Shown here in pieces: positions 1-7,808 of a DNA stretch of 64,000 nucleotides. Both the position numbers and the translations under genes were made by a program. How positions within the stretch are numbered: the stretch's first letter is position 1; each line of letters opens with the position of its first letter. The notes below the pieces were generated by a model. It saw only the letters and a program-made list of their open reading frames with translations. It was not told the origin of the DNA and searched no databases. The DNA is taken from NCBI GenBank assembly GCA_946480835.1, contig CAMLLC010000012.1, positions 1 through 64,000 of the forward strand, in the 5' to 3' direction. Source of the DNA: Entomomonas sp945283395 (lineage in GTDB: Bacteria; Pseudomonadota; Gammaproteobacteria; Pseudomonadales; Pseudomonadaceae).

Positions 1-92
1 TTATAGGCTAGATTTAGAGATCGCCAGATTGAAACAATCTCTATGAATCACACAATAGCAATTAGTTTAGATTATAATTTACTTCTCGCCCT

Positions 93-692
93 TCATTCAA
101 ATATTTTATAAGCTGGATGATCAGCTATTTCCAACATTTGTGTATCCCCTGCTGAATCACCATAAGCAAAGAGTTCATATTGGCTTAAATCACCTAATAG
201 ATTTATTAACCTATTAACCTTTTCTTGACAACGACAATTCGCCCCTTGTAATTTTCCTGTAAATTGTTCATTTTTTTCTTCTAACCTAGTACATAGTAGG
301 TCGTCAAATCCTAAATCTTTAGCTGCTTTATCTAAATAAAGATTTAGAGAGGCACTTACAATTACTAATCTATGTCCTTGTTCTTTATGCCATTTAATAC
401 GTTCCTGGGCTTTAGGCCTAATAAGAGTGGTAAAAGAACTAGCATAACCTGCTCCCATTATTTTTAAATGTTTACTAGACTTTCCAGTAAAGAGTGCTGC
501 TACTATTCTTTCTTTAAGAATATCTCTATTAGAAAACTTTAAACCTACTTTAATAACTTCAGGTAATAGCATACAAAAAGTTTTATAGACCTTCATTCTC
601 CCAAAAGCCCAATATAAAAAAGGAATAAACGTATCTTTTGTGGTTATAGTCACATCAAAATCGAAAGCAGCAACAACTGGCTTATTCGCCAT
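93..692 (-). CDS. HAD-IB family phosphatase (SerB-like)
   Basis: Cytoplasmic HAD-superfamily subfamily IB hydrolase of 199 aa, a usual length for the family. Motif I is FDFDVT with nucleophile D11 and acid/base D13; a Val replaces the commoner Gly after D13, which the DxDxT pattern tolerates. Motif II is VSAS at about 112-115, the motif III lysine is probably K158, and motif IV is GDSAGD at about 178-183. An alpha-helical cap lies between motifs I and II. Such enzymes dephosphorylate small molecules (phosphoserine, sugar or lipid-head-group phosphates); the substrate cannot be read from sequence. It lies downstream of rpsA on the same strand, separated by a terminator and about 430 bases, so it is probably transcribed separately. 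Confidence 0.85.
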   Translation of the reverse strand: MANKPVVAAFDFDVTITTKDTFIPFLYWAFGRMKVYKTFCMLLPEVIKVGLKFSNRDILKERIVAALFTGKSSKHLKIMGAGYASSFTTLIRPKAQERIKWHKEQGHRLVIVSASLNLYLDKAAKDLGFDDLLCTRLEEKNEQFTGKLQGANCRCQEKVNRLINLLGDLSQYELFAYGDSAGDTQMLEIADHPAYKIFE

Positions 693-1124
693 TAGCGTGA
701 ATCCTTAAGGCTATTCATTAAACAGTGATATTATATCATTCTAGTAAAAGTTAGTGGTTATCTTATAGCAAGCAAGCTGTAATTATATGAATTTATCTTG
801 CTTATATTGATAAGTCTGTAAAGGGCTAAGTTAATCTTTATTCCTATTTCTTCTTACAGCCAACGAGATAATATTAGTCTTTTTATTATTTTGTTTTTTC
901 ATATTTAGTATATTCACTATCTGCTTGGTTAACTTCCAAAAATGATAATGAATCATTAAACATCCCCTCAATTTCAAAACTTGTTCTAGTTTTTTAATAA
1001 TGTCCTATGCTTATTAATTAACTACTCTCTGCATAAAATTGTAGTAAATAATAATTATCATTCATAGGCTATTTAAGATAATTACAAATTACTCCTTTTT
1101 TTCAGATAATTTTTAAAGGTGCAA
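693..1124. other. Intergenic stretch, no gene seen
   Basis: I find no convincing coding frame between the HAD gene and the rpsA terminator. The stretch is very AT-rich. Positions 1047-1065 match 13 of 19 positions of the Fur-box consensus, and 941-957 contains AATGAT...ATCATT, a 6-bp inverted repeat also reminiscent of a Fur site. No clear small RNA or promoter could be established. Confidence 0.4.
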
Positions 1125-1126
1125 TA

Positions 1127-1154
1127 AAAAGGGCGATTAATAAATCGCCCTTTT
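1127..1154 (-). terminator. Rho-independent terminator of rpsA
   Basis: Inverted repeat AAAAGGGCGATT / AATCGCCCTTTT with a 4-nt loop, 23 bases past the rpsA stop. Read on the minus strand the stem ends in a T-run. The symmetric A/T flanks would also let it work on the plus strand. Confidence 0.85.
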
Positions 1155-1177
1155 GTTAACAATAAAAAAAGAATCAA

Positions 1178-2854
1178 CTAATTATTTTGATCTTCTAATT
1201 GTTGACGGAAAATATCACCCAAAGTAGTTGGGGCAACATCTTCTTGCTTACGAAGCTCTTTAAGTGCATCCTTTTCATCTTCAGCATCTTTTGCTTTAAT
1301 AGAAAGGGTGATAACACGGGTTTTACGATCAATATTAGTAATTTTAGCTTCTACTTCATCACCCTCTTTTAAAACAGAACGCGCATCTTCTACACGCTCA
1401 CGAGAGATTTCAGAAACTTTTAATTGACCTTCTACTTCTTCTGCTAAATTGATAACAGCACCTTTCGCATCAACTTCTTTGACCGTGCCTTTAACTACTG
1501 CACCTTTATCATGCGTCTCTACATAATTAATAAAAGGATCAGCTTCAAGTTGTTTGATACCTAAAGAGATACGTTCAAGGTCTGCATTAACAGATAGGAT
1601 AACTGTTTCAATCTCATCACCTTTCTTATAGTTCCGAATAGCTTCTTCGCCAGGCTCATTCCAAGAGATATCGGAAAGGTGAACTAAACCATCTATACCA
1701 CCTTCAAGACCTATGAAAATACCAAAATCAGTGATAGATTTGATATTACCTTTGATCTTATCACCTTTGTTATAACGAGTTGAAAAGTCTTCCCAAGGAT
1801 TCGTCTTAGTTTGCTTAATACCTAAAGAAATACGGCGACGCTCTTCGTCAATTTCTAACACTTGAACTTCAACTTCGTTACCCACTTGAACCACTTTAGA
1901 AGGGTGAATATTTTTATTAGTCCAATCCATTTCTGAAACGTGAACTAAACCTTCAACACCTTCTTCCAGCTCAGCAAAACAACCATAATCTGTCAAGTTA
2001 GTAACACGTGCCATAGCACGAGTACCTTTTGGATAGCGTGCTTTAATAGCAATCCATGGATCTTCGCCTAGTTGTTTTAGGCCTAAAGATACACGATTAC
2101 GTTCCCGATCGAACTTCAATACTTTAACATCAATTTCATCACCAACAGCTACTACTTCTGACGGATGCTTGATGCGCTTCCATGACATATCAGTAATATG
2201 TAATAAACCGTCGACACCGCCTAAATCTACAAATGCACCGTAGTCAGTTAAGTTTTTAACAGTACCTTTAACTTCTTGGCCTTCTTGTAAGTTTTCAAGT
2301 AATGCTTCACGCTCAGCACTATTCTCAGCTTCAAGCACACTACGGCGAGAAACTACTACATTGTTACGTTTTTGATCTAACTTAATAACTTTAAACTCAA
2401 GCTCTTTACCTTCTAAATGTAAAGTATCACGTACTGGACGTACATCTACTAAAGAACCTGGTAAGAAAGCACGAATACCATTGATATCAACTGTAAAGCC
2501 ACCTTTAACTTTACCATTGATAAGACCTTTAACTACTTCCTCTGCAGAGAAGGCAGCTTCAAGTGTTTGCCAAGATTCAGCACGTTTAGCTTTTTCACGA
2601 GAAAGTTTAGTCTCACCCCAACCATCTTCAACAGCTTCTAACGCTACTTGAACGTCATCACCTACATTGATAGTTACTTCACCTTGTTCGTTAACAAATT
2701 GCTCTAAGGGAATAAAACCTTCAGATTTTAATCCAGCATCTACAATAACCCAGTCACCTGCGATATCTACTACGGTGCCTGTTACTATAGAACCAGACTG
2801 CATTAATTGGATTTTTTGGCTTTCTTCAAAAAGTTCTGCAAAGCTTTCGCTCAT
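1178..2854 (-). CDS. rpsA: 30S ribosomal protein S1
   Basis: Ribosomal protein S1, which binds mRNA on the 30S platform and promotes initiation on structured or weak-SD messages. The 558 aa cover six S1/OB repeats; the first two (ribosome-binding) are divergent and the later four carry the usual DYGAFV/DYGCFA-type and DGLLHITDMSW/EGLVHVSEMDW-type motifs. I chose the ATG at 2854 (MSESFAELFEES, as in other S1 proteins) over the ATG two codons upstream, because an AGG lies 7 nt before the inner ATG and only 1 nt before the outer one. A hairpin with GGA in its loop lies in the 5' leader (2892-2913) and could serve S1 autoregulation. It follows cmk and tyrA-aroA, the conserved order. The ihfB gene that usually follows rpsA in Pseudomonas is absent. 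Confidence 0.97.
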   Translation of the reverse strand: MSESFAELFEESQKIQLMQSGSIVTGTVVDIAGDWVIVDAGLKSEGFIPLEQFVNEQGEVTINVGDDVQVALEAVEDGWGETKLSREKAKRAESWQTLEAAFSAEEVVKGLINGKVKGGFTVDINGIRAFLPGSLVDVRPVRDTLHLEGKELEFKVIKLDQKRNNVVVSRRSVLEAENSAEREALLENLQEGQEVKGTVKNLTDYGAFVDLGGVDGLLHITDMSWKRIKHPSEVVAVGDEIDVKVLKFDRERNRVSLGLKQLGEDPWIAIKARYPKGTRAMARVTNLTDYGCFAELEEGVEGLVHVSEMDWTNKNIHPSKVVQVGNEVEVQVLEIDEERRRISLGIKQTKTNPWEDFSTRYNKGDKIKGNIKSITDFGIFIGLEGGIDGLVHLSDISWNEPGEEAIRNYKKGDEIETVILSVNADLERISLGIKQLEADPFINYVETHDKGAVVKGTVKEVDAKGAVINLAEEVEGQLKVSEISRERVEDARSVLKEGDEVEAKITNIDRKTRVITLSIKAKDAEDEKDALKELRKQEDVAPTTLGDIFRQQLEDQNN

Positions 2855-2891
2855 GTTCATACCTGTAGTTAAAGACGAAAAACGCCTATAG

Positions 2892-2913
2892 CCGTATTTC
2901 CAGCCTAATACGG
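2892..2913 (-). promoter_or_regulatory. Hairpin in the rpsA 5' leader
   Basis: On the mRNA strand, CCGTATT and AATACGG pair (7 bp) around an 8-nt loop AGGCTGGA, about 40 nt upstream of the rpsA start. E. coli rpsA translation depends on leader hairpins with SD-like loops and is repressed by free S1. The loop here has AGG and GGA, so a similar role is plausible but inferred. Confidence 0.45.
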
Positions 2914-2926
2914 GTCAGTTAAATAA

Positions 2927-2957
2927 ATACCAAAGAAATAGCTGGTTTCTTTGGTAT
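2927..2957 (-). terminator. Stem-loop after cmk
   Basis: Perfect 12-bp stem ATACCAAAGAAA / TTTCTTTGGTAT with a 7-nt loop, just after the cmk stop codon on the minus strand, followed by TTATTTAA. The T-tract is short, so it may be only a partial terminator that lets some transcription reach rpsA. Confidence 0.6.
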
Positions 2958-2964
2958 CAGAAAA

Positions 2965-3663
2965 TTAATTAGTTGATTTAAAGGCTGTATGCTTAGATAC
3001 TTCTGCCATAATTTTATCTAACACTTGTTCTATACTAAGAGTGGTAGAATCTATTACAATCGCATCACTAGCTGGTTTTAAAGGCGCTACTGATCTATTA
3101 GTATCTCGTTCATCACGTGCTTTAATTTCATCAATAAGACTGTTCAGTTTAACATTTTCACCAGACTCTTTCAACTGTAAGTAGCGTCTTTTAGCTCTCT
3201 GCTCAGCGCTAGCCGTTAAGAAAAACTTAACAGATGCATGAGGAAAAACCACCGTTCCCATATCTCTACCATCTGCAATTAATCCGGGAGTTGCTAAAAA
3301 TGATCTTTGTCTTGCCAATAATGCTTGCCTCACTTTGGGAAGTATAGCTACTTTAGAGGCATTATTACCTACCATTTCCGTGCGAATTTTATTGGTAACG
3401 TTATCACCTTCTAAAAAAATGGTTTGTTTATTATCTTTTTCATTGACTAAAAAACTAACCTCTAGTTTAAGTGCTAAGTCAACCAATGCCTTTTCATCAT
3501 CGAAAGCTATGTGATGTTTTAATGCTGCTACTGCTAATAATCTATATATCGCACCTGAGTCCAATAAATGGAAACCCAATTTTTTAGCTAATAAGATAGC
3601 TATAGTTCCTTTTCCCGACCCACTGGGGCCATCAATAGTAATAAGCGGTATCTGCTTTTCCAT
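2965..3663 (-). CDS. cmk: Cytidylate kinase
   Basis: (d)CMP kinase, phosphorylating CMP and dCMP with ATP in pyrimidine nucleotide recycling. The P-loop GPSGSGKGT lies at residues 12-20, the LLDSGAIYR-type substrate segment follows, and DGRDMGTVVFP (the conserved GRDIGT-type motif) is present, as is the AKRR..Q lid region. The length of 232 aa fits the bacterial family. It starts 5 nt after the tyrA-aroA stop codon, so the two are co-transcribed and probably translationally coupled; rpsA follows after a hairpin. Confidence 0.96.
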   Translation of the reverse strand: MEKQIPLITIDGPSGSGKGTIAILLAKKLGFHLLDSGAIYRLLAVAALKHHIAFDDEKALVDLALKLEVSFLVNEKDNKQTIFLEGDNVTNKIRTEMVGNNASKVAILPKVRQALLARQRSFLATPGLIADGRDMGTVVFPHASVKFFLTASAEQRAKRRYLQLKESGENVKLNSLIDEIKARDERDTNRSVAPLKPASDAIVIDSTTLSIEQVLDKIMAEVSKHTAFKSTN

Positions 3664-3668
3664 GAAAA

Positions 3669-5909
3669 TTATTCCTTAGTTACGTTAATACCGCAATTAG
3701 TAGCTAATTCTAAGAAATTAGGAAATGAGGTAGCTACGTTAGCACAATCATGAATTCGGATTTCACCTAGTGCGCGAACAGATGCTATTGCAAAAGACAT
3801 AGCAATACGATGGTCAGCATGACTCCAAACCTCTCCACTCATTAATTGTCCACCTTCAATTATAATACCATCAGAGGTAGGCTCAGCCTTAATACCTAGA
3901 GCCAACAATCCATCCGCCATTACTTGAATACGATCAGACTCTTTTACTCTTAGTTCTGCTGCACCAGTTAAGATAGTTTTACCTTCGGCACAAGCAGCCG
4001 CTATAAAAAGCACAGGAAATTCATCAATTGCCAAAGGGACAAGTTCTTCAGGAATAGTAATACCTTTTAATTTAGCATGTTTAACTCTAATATCAGCAAC
4101 AGGTTCTCCTCCCACCTCAATTATATTCTCAAGGCTAATATCTGCGCCCATTAGCTTAAGAATATCTATCACACCAGTACGAGTAGGATTGATTCCTACA
4201 TGGCGTAACGTAATATCAGCTTCTTTAGCAATTGTGGCAGCAACTAGAAAAAAAGCAGCCGATGAAATATCTGCTGGCACATGAATAGAGGTAGCCGTAA
4301 GCTTACCATTAGGCTTAATAGTAACAGTAGCCCCCTGCACTTCTAGCGGATAACCAAAGCCTTTTAGCATGCGTTCCGTATGATCTCTGGTCGGCGCTGG
4401 CTCAGTTACAGAAGTTTCTCCTGAAGCATAAAGCCCAGCCAGTAATAAACAAGATTTTACCTGAGCACTTGCCATAGGCATGGTGTAATGCATACCCGTT
4501 AACAGATGCCCCCCTTCAATATTAAGAGGTGGTCTACCATCTACACCTGTATTTACTATTGCGCCCATGTCTCTTAAAGGTTTAGCTACCCTATTCATAG
4601 GACGTTTAGCAAGGGAAGCATCTCCGGTTAAAGTAGTATTAAAAGGCTGAGCCGATAACAAGCCAGCCAATAGTCTCATAGAAGTGCCGGAATTACCTAA
4701 ATAGAGGCTACTTGGTGGTGGTTTTAAGCCATTTAAACCAACACCATGAATTACCACTCTACCATTAGTAGGTCCTTCAATAACCACTCCCATATCACGA
4801 AAAGCTTGTAGAGTTGCTAATGCATCTTCTCCTTCTAAAAAGCCTTTTACCTGAGTAACTCCCTCAGCAAGAGAACCAAAAATAATAGAACGATGTGAAA
4901 TAGATTTATCACCCGGTACATGTAAAATACCTGAAAGTTTCTCAGCAGGCTTAGTTAAAAAAATCATATCACTATCATGTTGATGTGTATTCATATAAGC
5001 TCTATTTTGCAATATTTTATTAAAATGTCCTCGAGCCGCCTTAGCACAAGTAAACACGCCTAACAATTTGTCACTATCATTGTCTTTAATGGCTCTAGCC
5101 AATTCATCTAATTCTTGCAAATAATTCTTTAAGATTGCTAATACCGCCTGTTTGTTAGCTAAAAAAATATCTCGCCACATGATAGGATCACTACCCGCTA
5201 TGCGTGTGAAATCCCTAAAACCGCCTGCTGCATATCTAAAAATGTCTAAATTATCATTTGCTTGTGCTAGACAATCAACTAATCCAAATGCTAATAAATG
5301 GGGTAAATGACTGGTAGCCGCTAAAATCTCATCATGATAAGCAACTTCCATTCTTTCTACATCAGCGCCTAATCTTTGCCATAATTGACTCACCAAAGCT
5401 AATGCAGTAACACTAGTTTCTGATAAAGGTGTTAAAATAACTTTATGATGATCGAAAAGCTGTGCATCAGCGGCTTCCACACCACTTTGCTCAGACCCTG
5501 CAATAGGATGTCCCGGAACAAATAAAGTAAGTCTTTCTGGCATAACTGATTTAACAGTATCAATTATTCTACCTTTAATGCTACCTACATCAGAAATAAT
5601 AGCATGCCCTAAGTCTAATTTAGCTAAGGCAGTAATAGTACGCTCCATTGCCAAGATAGGCACTGCTAACATGATTAAATCAGCATCAACACAAGCTTCG
5701 GCTAAACTGTTAATAACTTTATCTACTACCTTCTGTTGAATAGCTAATTGACCAACCTCAACGCCTATATCAAAGCCAACGACTTCTTTACAAAGACCAT
5801 TTTCTTTCATTCCTTTAGCAAAAGAACCACCTATTAAACCAAGACCTATCACAGTTACTTTATTTAATAGTGGTTTTTTAGAATCATTTGAAAAAGCTAA
5901 ATCAGCCAC
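3669..5909 (-). CDS. tyrA-aroA: Bifunctional prephenate dehydrogenase / EPSP synthase
   Basis: Fusion of an arogenate/prephenate dehydrogenase (TyrA, about residues 15-300) and 5-enolpyruvylshikimate-3-phosphate synthase (AroA, about 310 to the end). TyrA shows the NAD-binding GLGLIGGSF motif and GHPIAGSE. AroA shows GDKSISHRS, LGNSGTSMRLL, KESDRI and DHRIAMS, all involved in shikimate-3-phosphate or PEP binding. This fusion next to cmk is typical of pseudomonads. The open frame extends five codons upstream to a TTG, but a GTG at 5909 has an AAAGG about 6 nt upstream, so I take GTG as the start. It feeds tyrosine and general aromatic synthesis from the same polypeptide. Confidence 0.95.
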   Translation of the reverse strand: MADLAFSNDSKKPLLNKVTVIGLGLIGGSFAKGMKENGLCKEVVGFDIGVEVGQLAIQQKVVDKVINSLAEACVDADLIMLAVPILAMERTITALAKLDLGHAIISDVGSIKGRIIDTVKSVMPERLTLFVPGHPIAGSEQSGVEAADAQLFDHHKVILTPLSETSVTALALVSQLWQRLGADVERMEVAYHDEILAATSHLPHLLAFGLVDCLAQANDNLDIFRYAAGGFRDFTRIAGSDPIMWRDIFLANKQAVLAILKNYLQELDELARAIKDNDSDKLLGVFTCAKAARGHFNKILQNRAYMNTHQHDSDMIFLTKPAEKLSGILHVPGDKSISHRSIIFGSLAEGVTQVKGFLEGEDALATLQAFRDMGVVIEGPTNGRVVIHGVGLNGLKPPPSSLYLGNSGTSMRLLAGLLSAQPFNTTLTGDASLAKRPMNRVAKPLRDMGAIVNTGVDGRPPLNIEGGHLLTGMHYTMPMASAQVKSCLLLAGLYASGETSVTEPAPTRDHTERMLKGFGYPLEVQGATVTIKPNGKLTATSIHVPADISSAAFFLVAATIAKEADITLRHVGINPTRTGVIDILKLMGADISLENIIEVGGEPVADIRVKHAKLKGITIPEELVPLAIDEFPVLFIAAACAEGKTILTGAAELRVKESDRIQVMADGLLALGIKAEPTSDGIIIEGGQLMSGEVWSHADHRIAMSFAIASVRALGEIRIHDCANVATSFPNFLELATNCGINVTKE

Positions 5910-6113
5910 AGAACACCTTTGCAAATATAACTAACACATGGGGTAGAAAGTTAAAACTCATTTTAATTGGCCTTTTAACATATTATTAGAATCAACTTTT
6001 TCATTTTAGCTTATTTTATGGGGTTTAGCTCATAAAAATTATTAGCCAATAACTATTAATCAACCTAGTAAGCTATAATAAACGTCTTTATTCATGATTA
6101 ATAGGATAAAAAG

Positions 6114-6587
6114 ATGCCTAAACATGTTAACACTATCACTTATAATGCAATAGAAGTAGGTCAAAAAGCCACTATTGAAAGAGTAGTATCTGACAAAGAT
6201 ATTTTGTTATTTGCCGCTGTTTCTGGCGATAATAATCCTATTCATTTAGATGCTAATTATGCAGCCACCACTCAGTTTAAACAGCCTATTGCGCATGGCA
6301 TGTTAAGTGGAGCTTTCATTAGTGCTGCTATGGCTTGTCATTTGCCAGGACCTGGTTGTATTTACCTTACTCAAACATTAGAATTTCTTCGTCCTGTGTA
6401 TGTTGGTGATTGCTTACGCATTGAAATTGAAGTTTTAGAAAAATTACCAAAAAACAAAATTCGTCTAGCTACTTGTATTTATAATCAACGTAATAAGCGC
6501 ATCGTGGCCGGAGAAGCAACTGCCTTAATTCCTGATGAAAGCTTTTCTGTTATAATGGCTGAACTCCCCAAAGCCACTATTAATTAA
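6114..6587 (+). CDS. MaoC-like (R)-specific enoyl-CoA hydratase
   Basis: Hot-dog-fold MaoC/PhaJ-like hydratase of 157 aa. The hydratase 2 motif is clear: SGDNNPIH with catalytic D39 and H44, followed by IAHGMLSGAF. These enzymes hydrate trans-2-enoyl-CoA to (R)-3-hydroxyacyl-CoA, linking fatty-acid oxidation to PHA or fatty-acid synthesis; some members instead act on other acyl-thioesters. AGGATAAAAAG upstream supports the ATG. The gene is divergent from tyrA-aroA and stands alone. The specific pathway is not shown by the context. Confidence 0.8.
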   Translation: MPKHVNTITYNAIEVGQKATIERVVSDKDILLFAAVSGDNNPIHLDANYAATTQFKQPIAHGMLSGAFISAAMACHLPGPGCIYLTQTLEFLRPVYVGDCLRIEIEVLEKLPKNKIRLATCIYNQRNKRIVAGEATALIPDESFSVIMAELPKATIN

Positions 6588-6610
6588 TTTATTTCTTTGG
6601 ATGTTTTAAC

Positions 6611-6638
6611 GAGGATAATGTGGCTAGTTATTATCCTC
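6611..6638. terminator. Weak stem-loop between convergent genes
   Basis: GAGGATAAT (6611-6619) pairs with ATTATCCTC (6630-6638) between the convergent MaoC and aaeA-like genes. Only a poor T-tract follows on either strand, so function as a terminator is tentative. Confidence 0.4.
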
Positions 6639-6700
6639 CAATGCTTTATGCAATTTAGCTTTGCTTGCAAATTACTATAAACCTTTAAGCGAATCACATC

Positions 6701-7585
6701 CTACCAAAGAATAAACAAATCAGCCAATCGTGGCTTACCTATTCTGACGCTAGCAGTCATACCAGCAGACAGGTGAAAATCTTCAGGTATCTCATCAAAT
6801 TCTATACGTACTGGAATACGTTGGGCTAATCTCACCCAATTATAGGTAGGTTCTACATCTGCTAATAATTGCCCGTCAGGAGTTGCATTTCGATCTGTAA
6901 TACCTGAGCTGATACCTTCAACGTGTCCTTGTAATATTTTTCCACCACTCATTAATCTAATAGCTGCGGGCATACCTATTTTAACGTTAGGTAATTTAGT
7001 TTCCTCTAGGTAAGCTTGGAGATATAAAGAACCTTTTACTACTATTGCCATAGCAGCTTGACCTGCTTTTATGTAGTTCCCTTGTACTAATTGTAAATTA
7101 GTAATTTGCCCAGAACGAGGTGCTTTTACTACACTTCTATCTAAATTTATTTTAGCTAGTGAAAGCTGCGCTAAAGACTCTTCATATTCTGCTCTAGCTA
7201 TATTAGCCTCAATTTGGGCATTTTCCCTAAGTTCAGCACTAATAGCCTTAGCTCCCAATAAGATTCGGCGTTTAGCTTCATTTTGTTTCAAATACATTTG
7301 ATGCTTCTTGGTTTCAGCACTAGCTTTAGCTTGTTCATAAGTGGCTTGATAACGATCTTTATCAATAGTCATCAATACATCTCCTTGTTTGACTTGCTGA
7401 TTATCTTTTACATTAAGTTGAATAACCCAACCAGACACATCAGGGGCTATAGTCACTATATCTGCCCTTATTCGAGCGTCTCTAGTCCAAGGAGATAACA
7501 TATAAAAACGCCATAATACAATAGCCGCTAAAATTGCTAATAACACAACAAATAGCGTTATACCTACACGCATCACTGACCGCAC
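6701..7585 (-). CDS. aaeA: HlyD/EmrA-type membrane fusion protein (AaeA-like)
   Basis: Periplasmic adaptor of a FUSC-type efflux pump, 294 aa. One N-terminal transmembrane segment (about residues 5-25) is followed by the lipoyl half TIAPDVSGWV, a helical hairpin with many Ala/Glu/Lys, and the second lipoyl half VKAPRSGQITNL. Start: a GTG with GAGG about 5 nt upstream fits better than the ATG four codons later, which lacks an SD. It is the last gene of aaeB-aaeX-aaeA, as in the E. coli aromatic-acid efflux operon. The exported substrate is not known here; p-hydroxybenzoate-like weak acids are an inference from E. coli. Confidence 0.82.
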   Translation of the reverse strand: MRSVMRVGITLFVVLLAILAAIVLWRFYMLSPWTRDARIRADIVTIAPDVSGWVIQLNVKDNQQVKQGDVLMTIDKDRYQATYEQAKASAETKKHQMYLKQNEAKRRILLGAKAISAELRENAQIEANIARAEYEESLAQLSLAKINLDRSVVKAPRSGQITNLQLVQGNYIKAGQAAMAIVVKGSLYLQAYLEETKLPNVKIGMPAAIRLMSGGKILQGHVEGISSGITDRNATPDGQLLADVEPTYNWVRLAQRIPVRIEFDEIPEDFHLSAGMTASVRIGKPRLADLFILW

Positions 7586-7598
7586 ATCAACCTCTCAT

Positions 7599-7808
7599 TT
7601 ACCATAACATTCCAACTACTATGGTCAACACACAAAATAGTAAGACATATAAAGCACAAATAAACAACATTTCATGCCATATTAAGCTAGATAACGGTGT
7701 CTTATTAATAAGTATTAATAGCCCTTTGGTAAGGGGTAAAGCTAGCAAAGCAAAAATTAATAAAGGGCTAACAAAAACCCCACCTATGGCAACCTCATGC
7801 AGTCCCAT
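7599..7808 (-). CDS. aaeX: DUF1656 small membrane protein (AaeX-like)
   Basis: Protein of 69 aa with two predicted membrane helices, starting MGLHEVAIGGVFVSP, the pattern of the DUF1656/AaeX family that always lies between FUSC permeases and HlyD adaptors. The start ATG lies inside the 3' end of aaeB (14-nt overlap), with AGGAGA upstream; a TTG two codons earlier is less likely. Its biochemical role is unknown in the family. Overlap indicates translational coupling within the pump operon. Confidence 0.8.
   Translation of the reverse strand: MGLHEVAIGGVFVSPLLIFALLALPLTKGLLILINKTPLSSLIWHEMLFICALYVLLFCVLTIVVGMLW

Noticed and set aside
1..92. Possible tail of a minus-strand gene at the left edge
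   Set aside because: The frame ending at position 1 is closed by a stop at 67-69 and has no start; nothing supports a gene.
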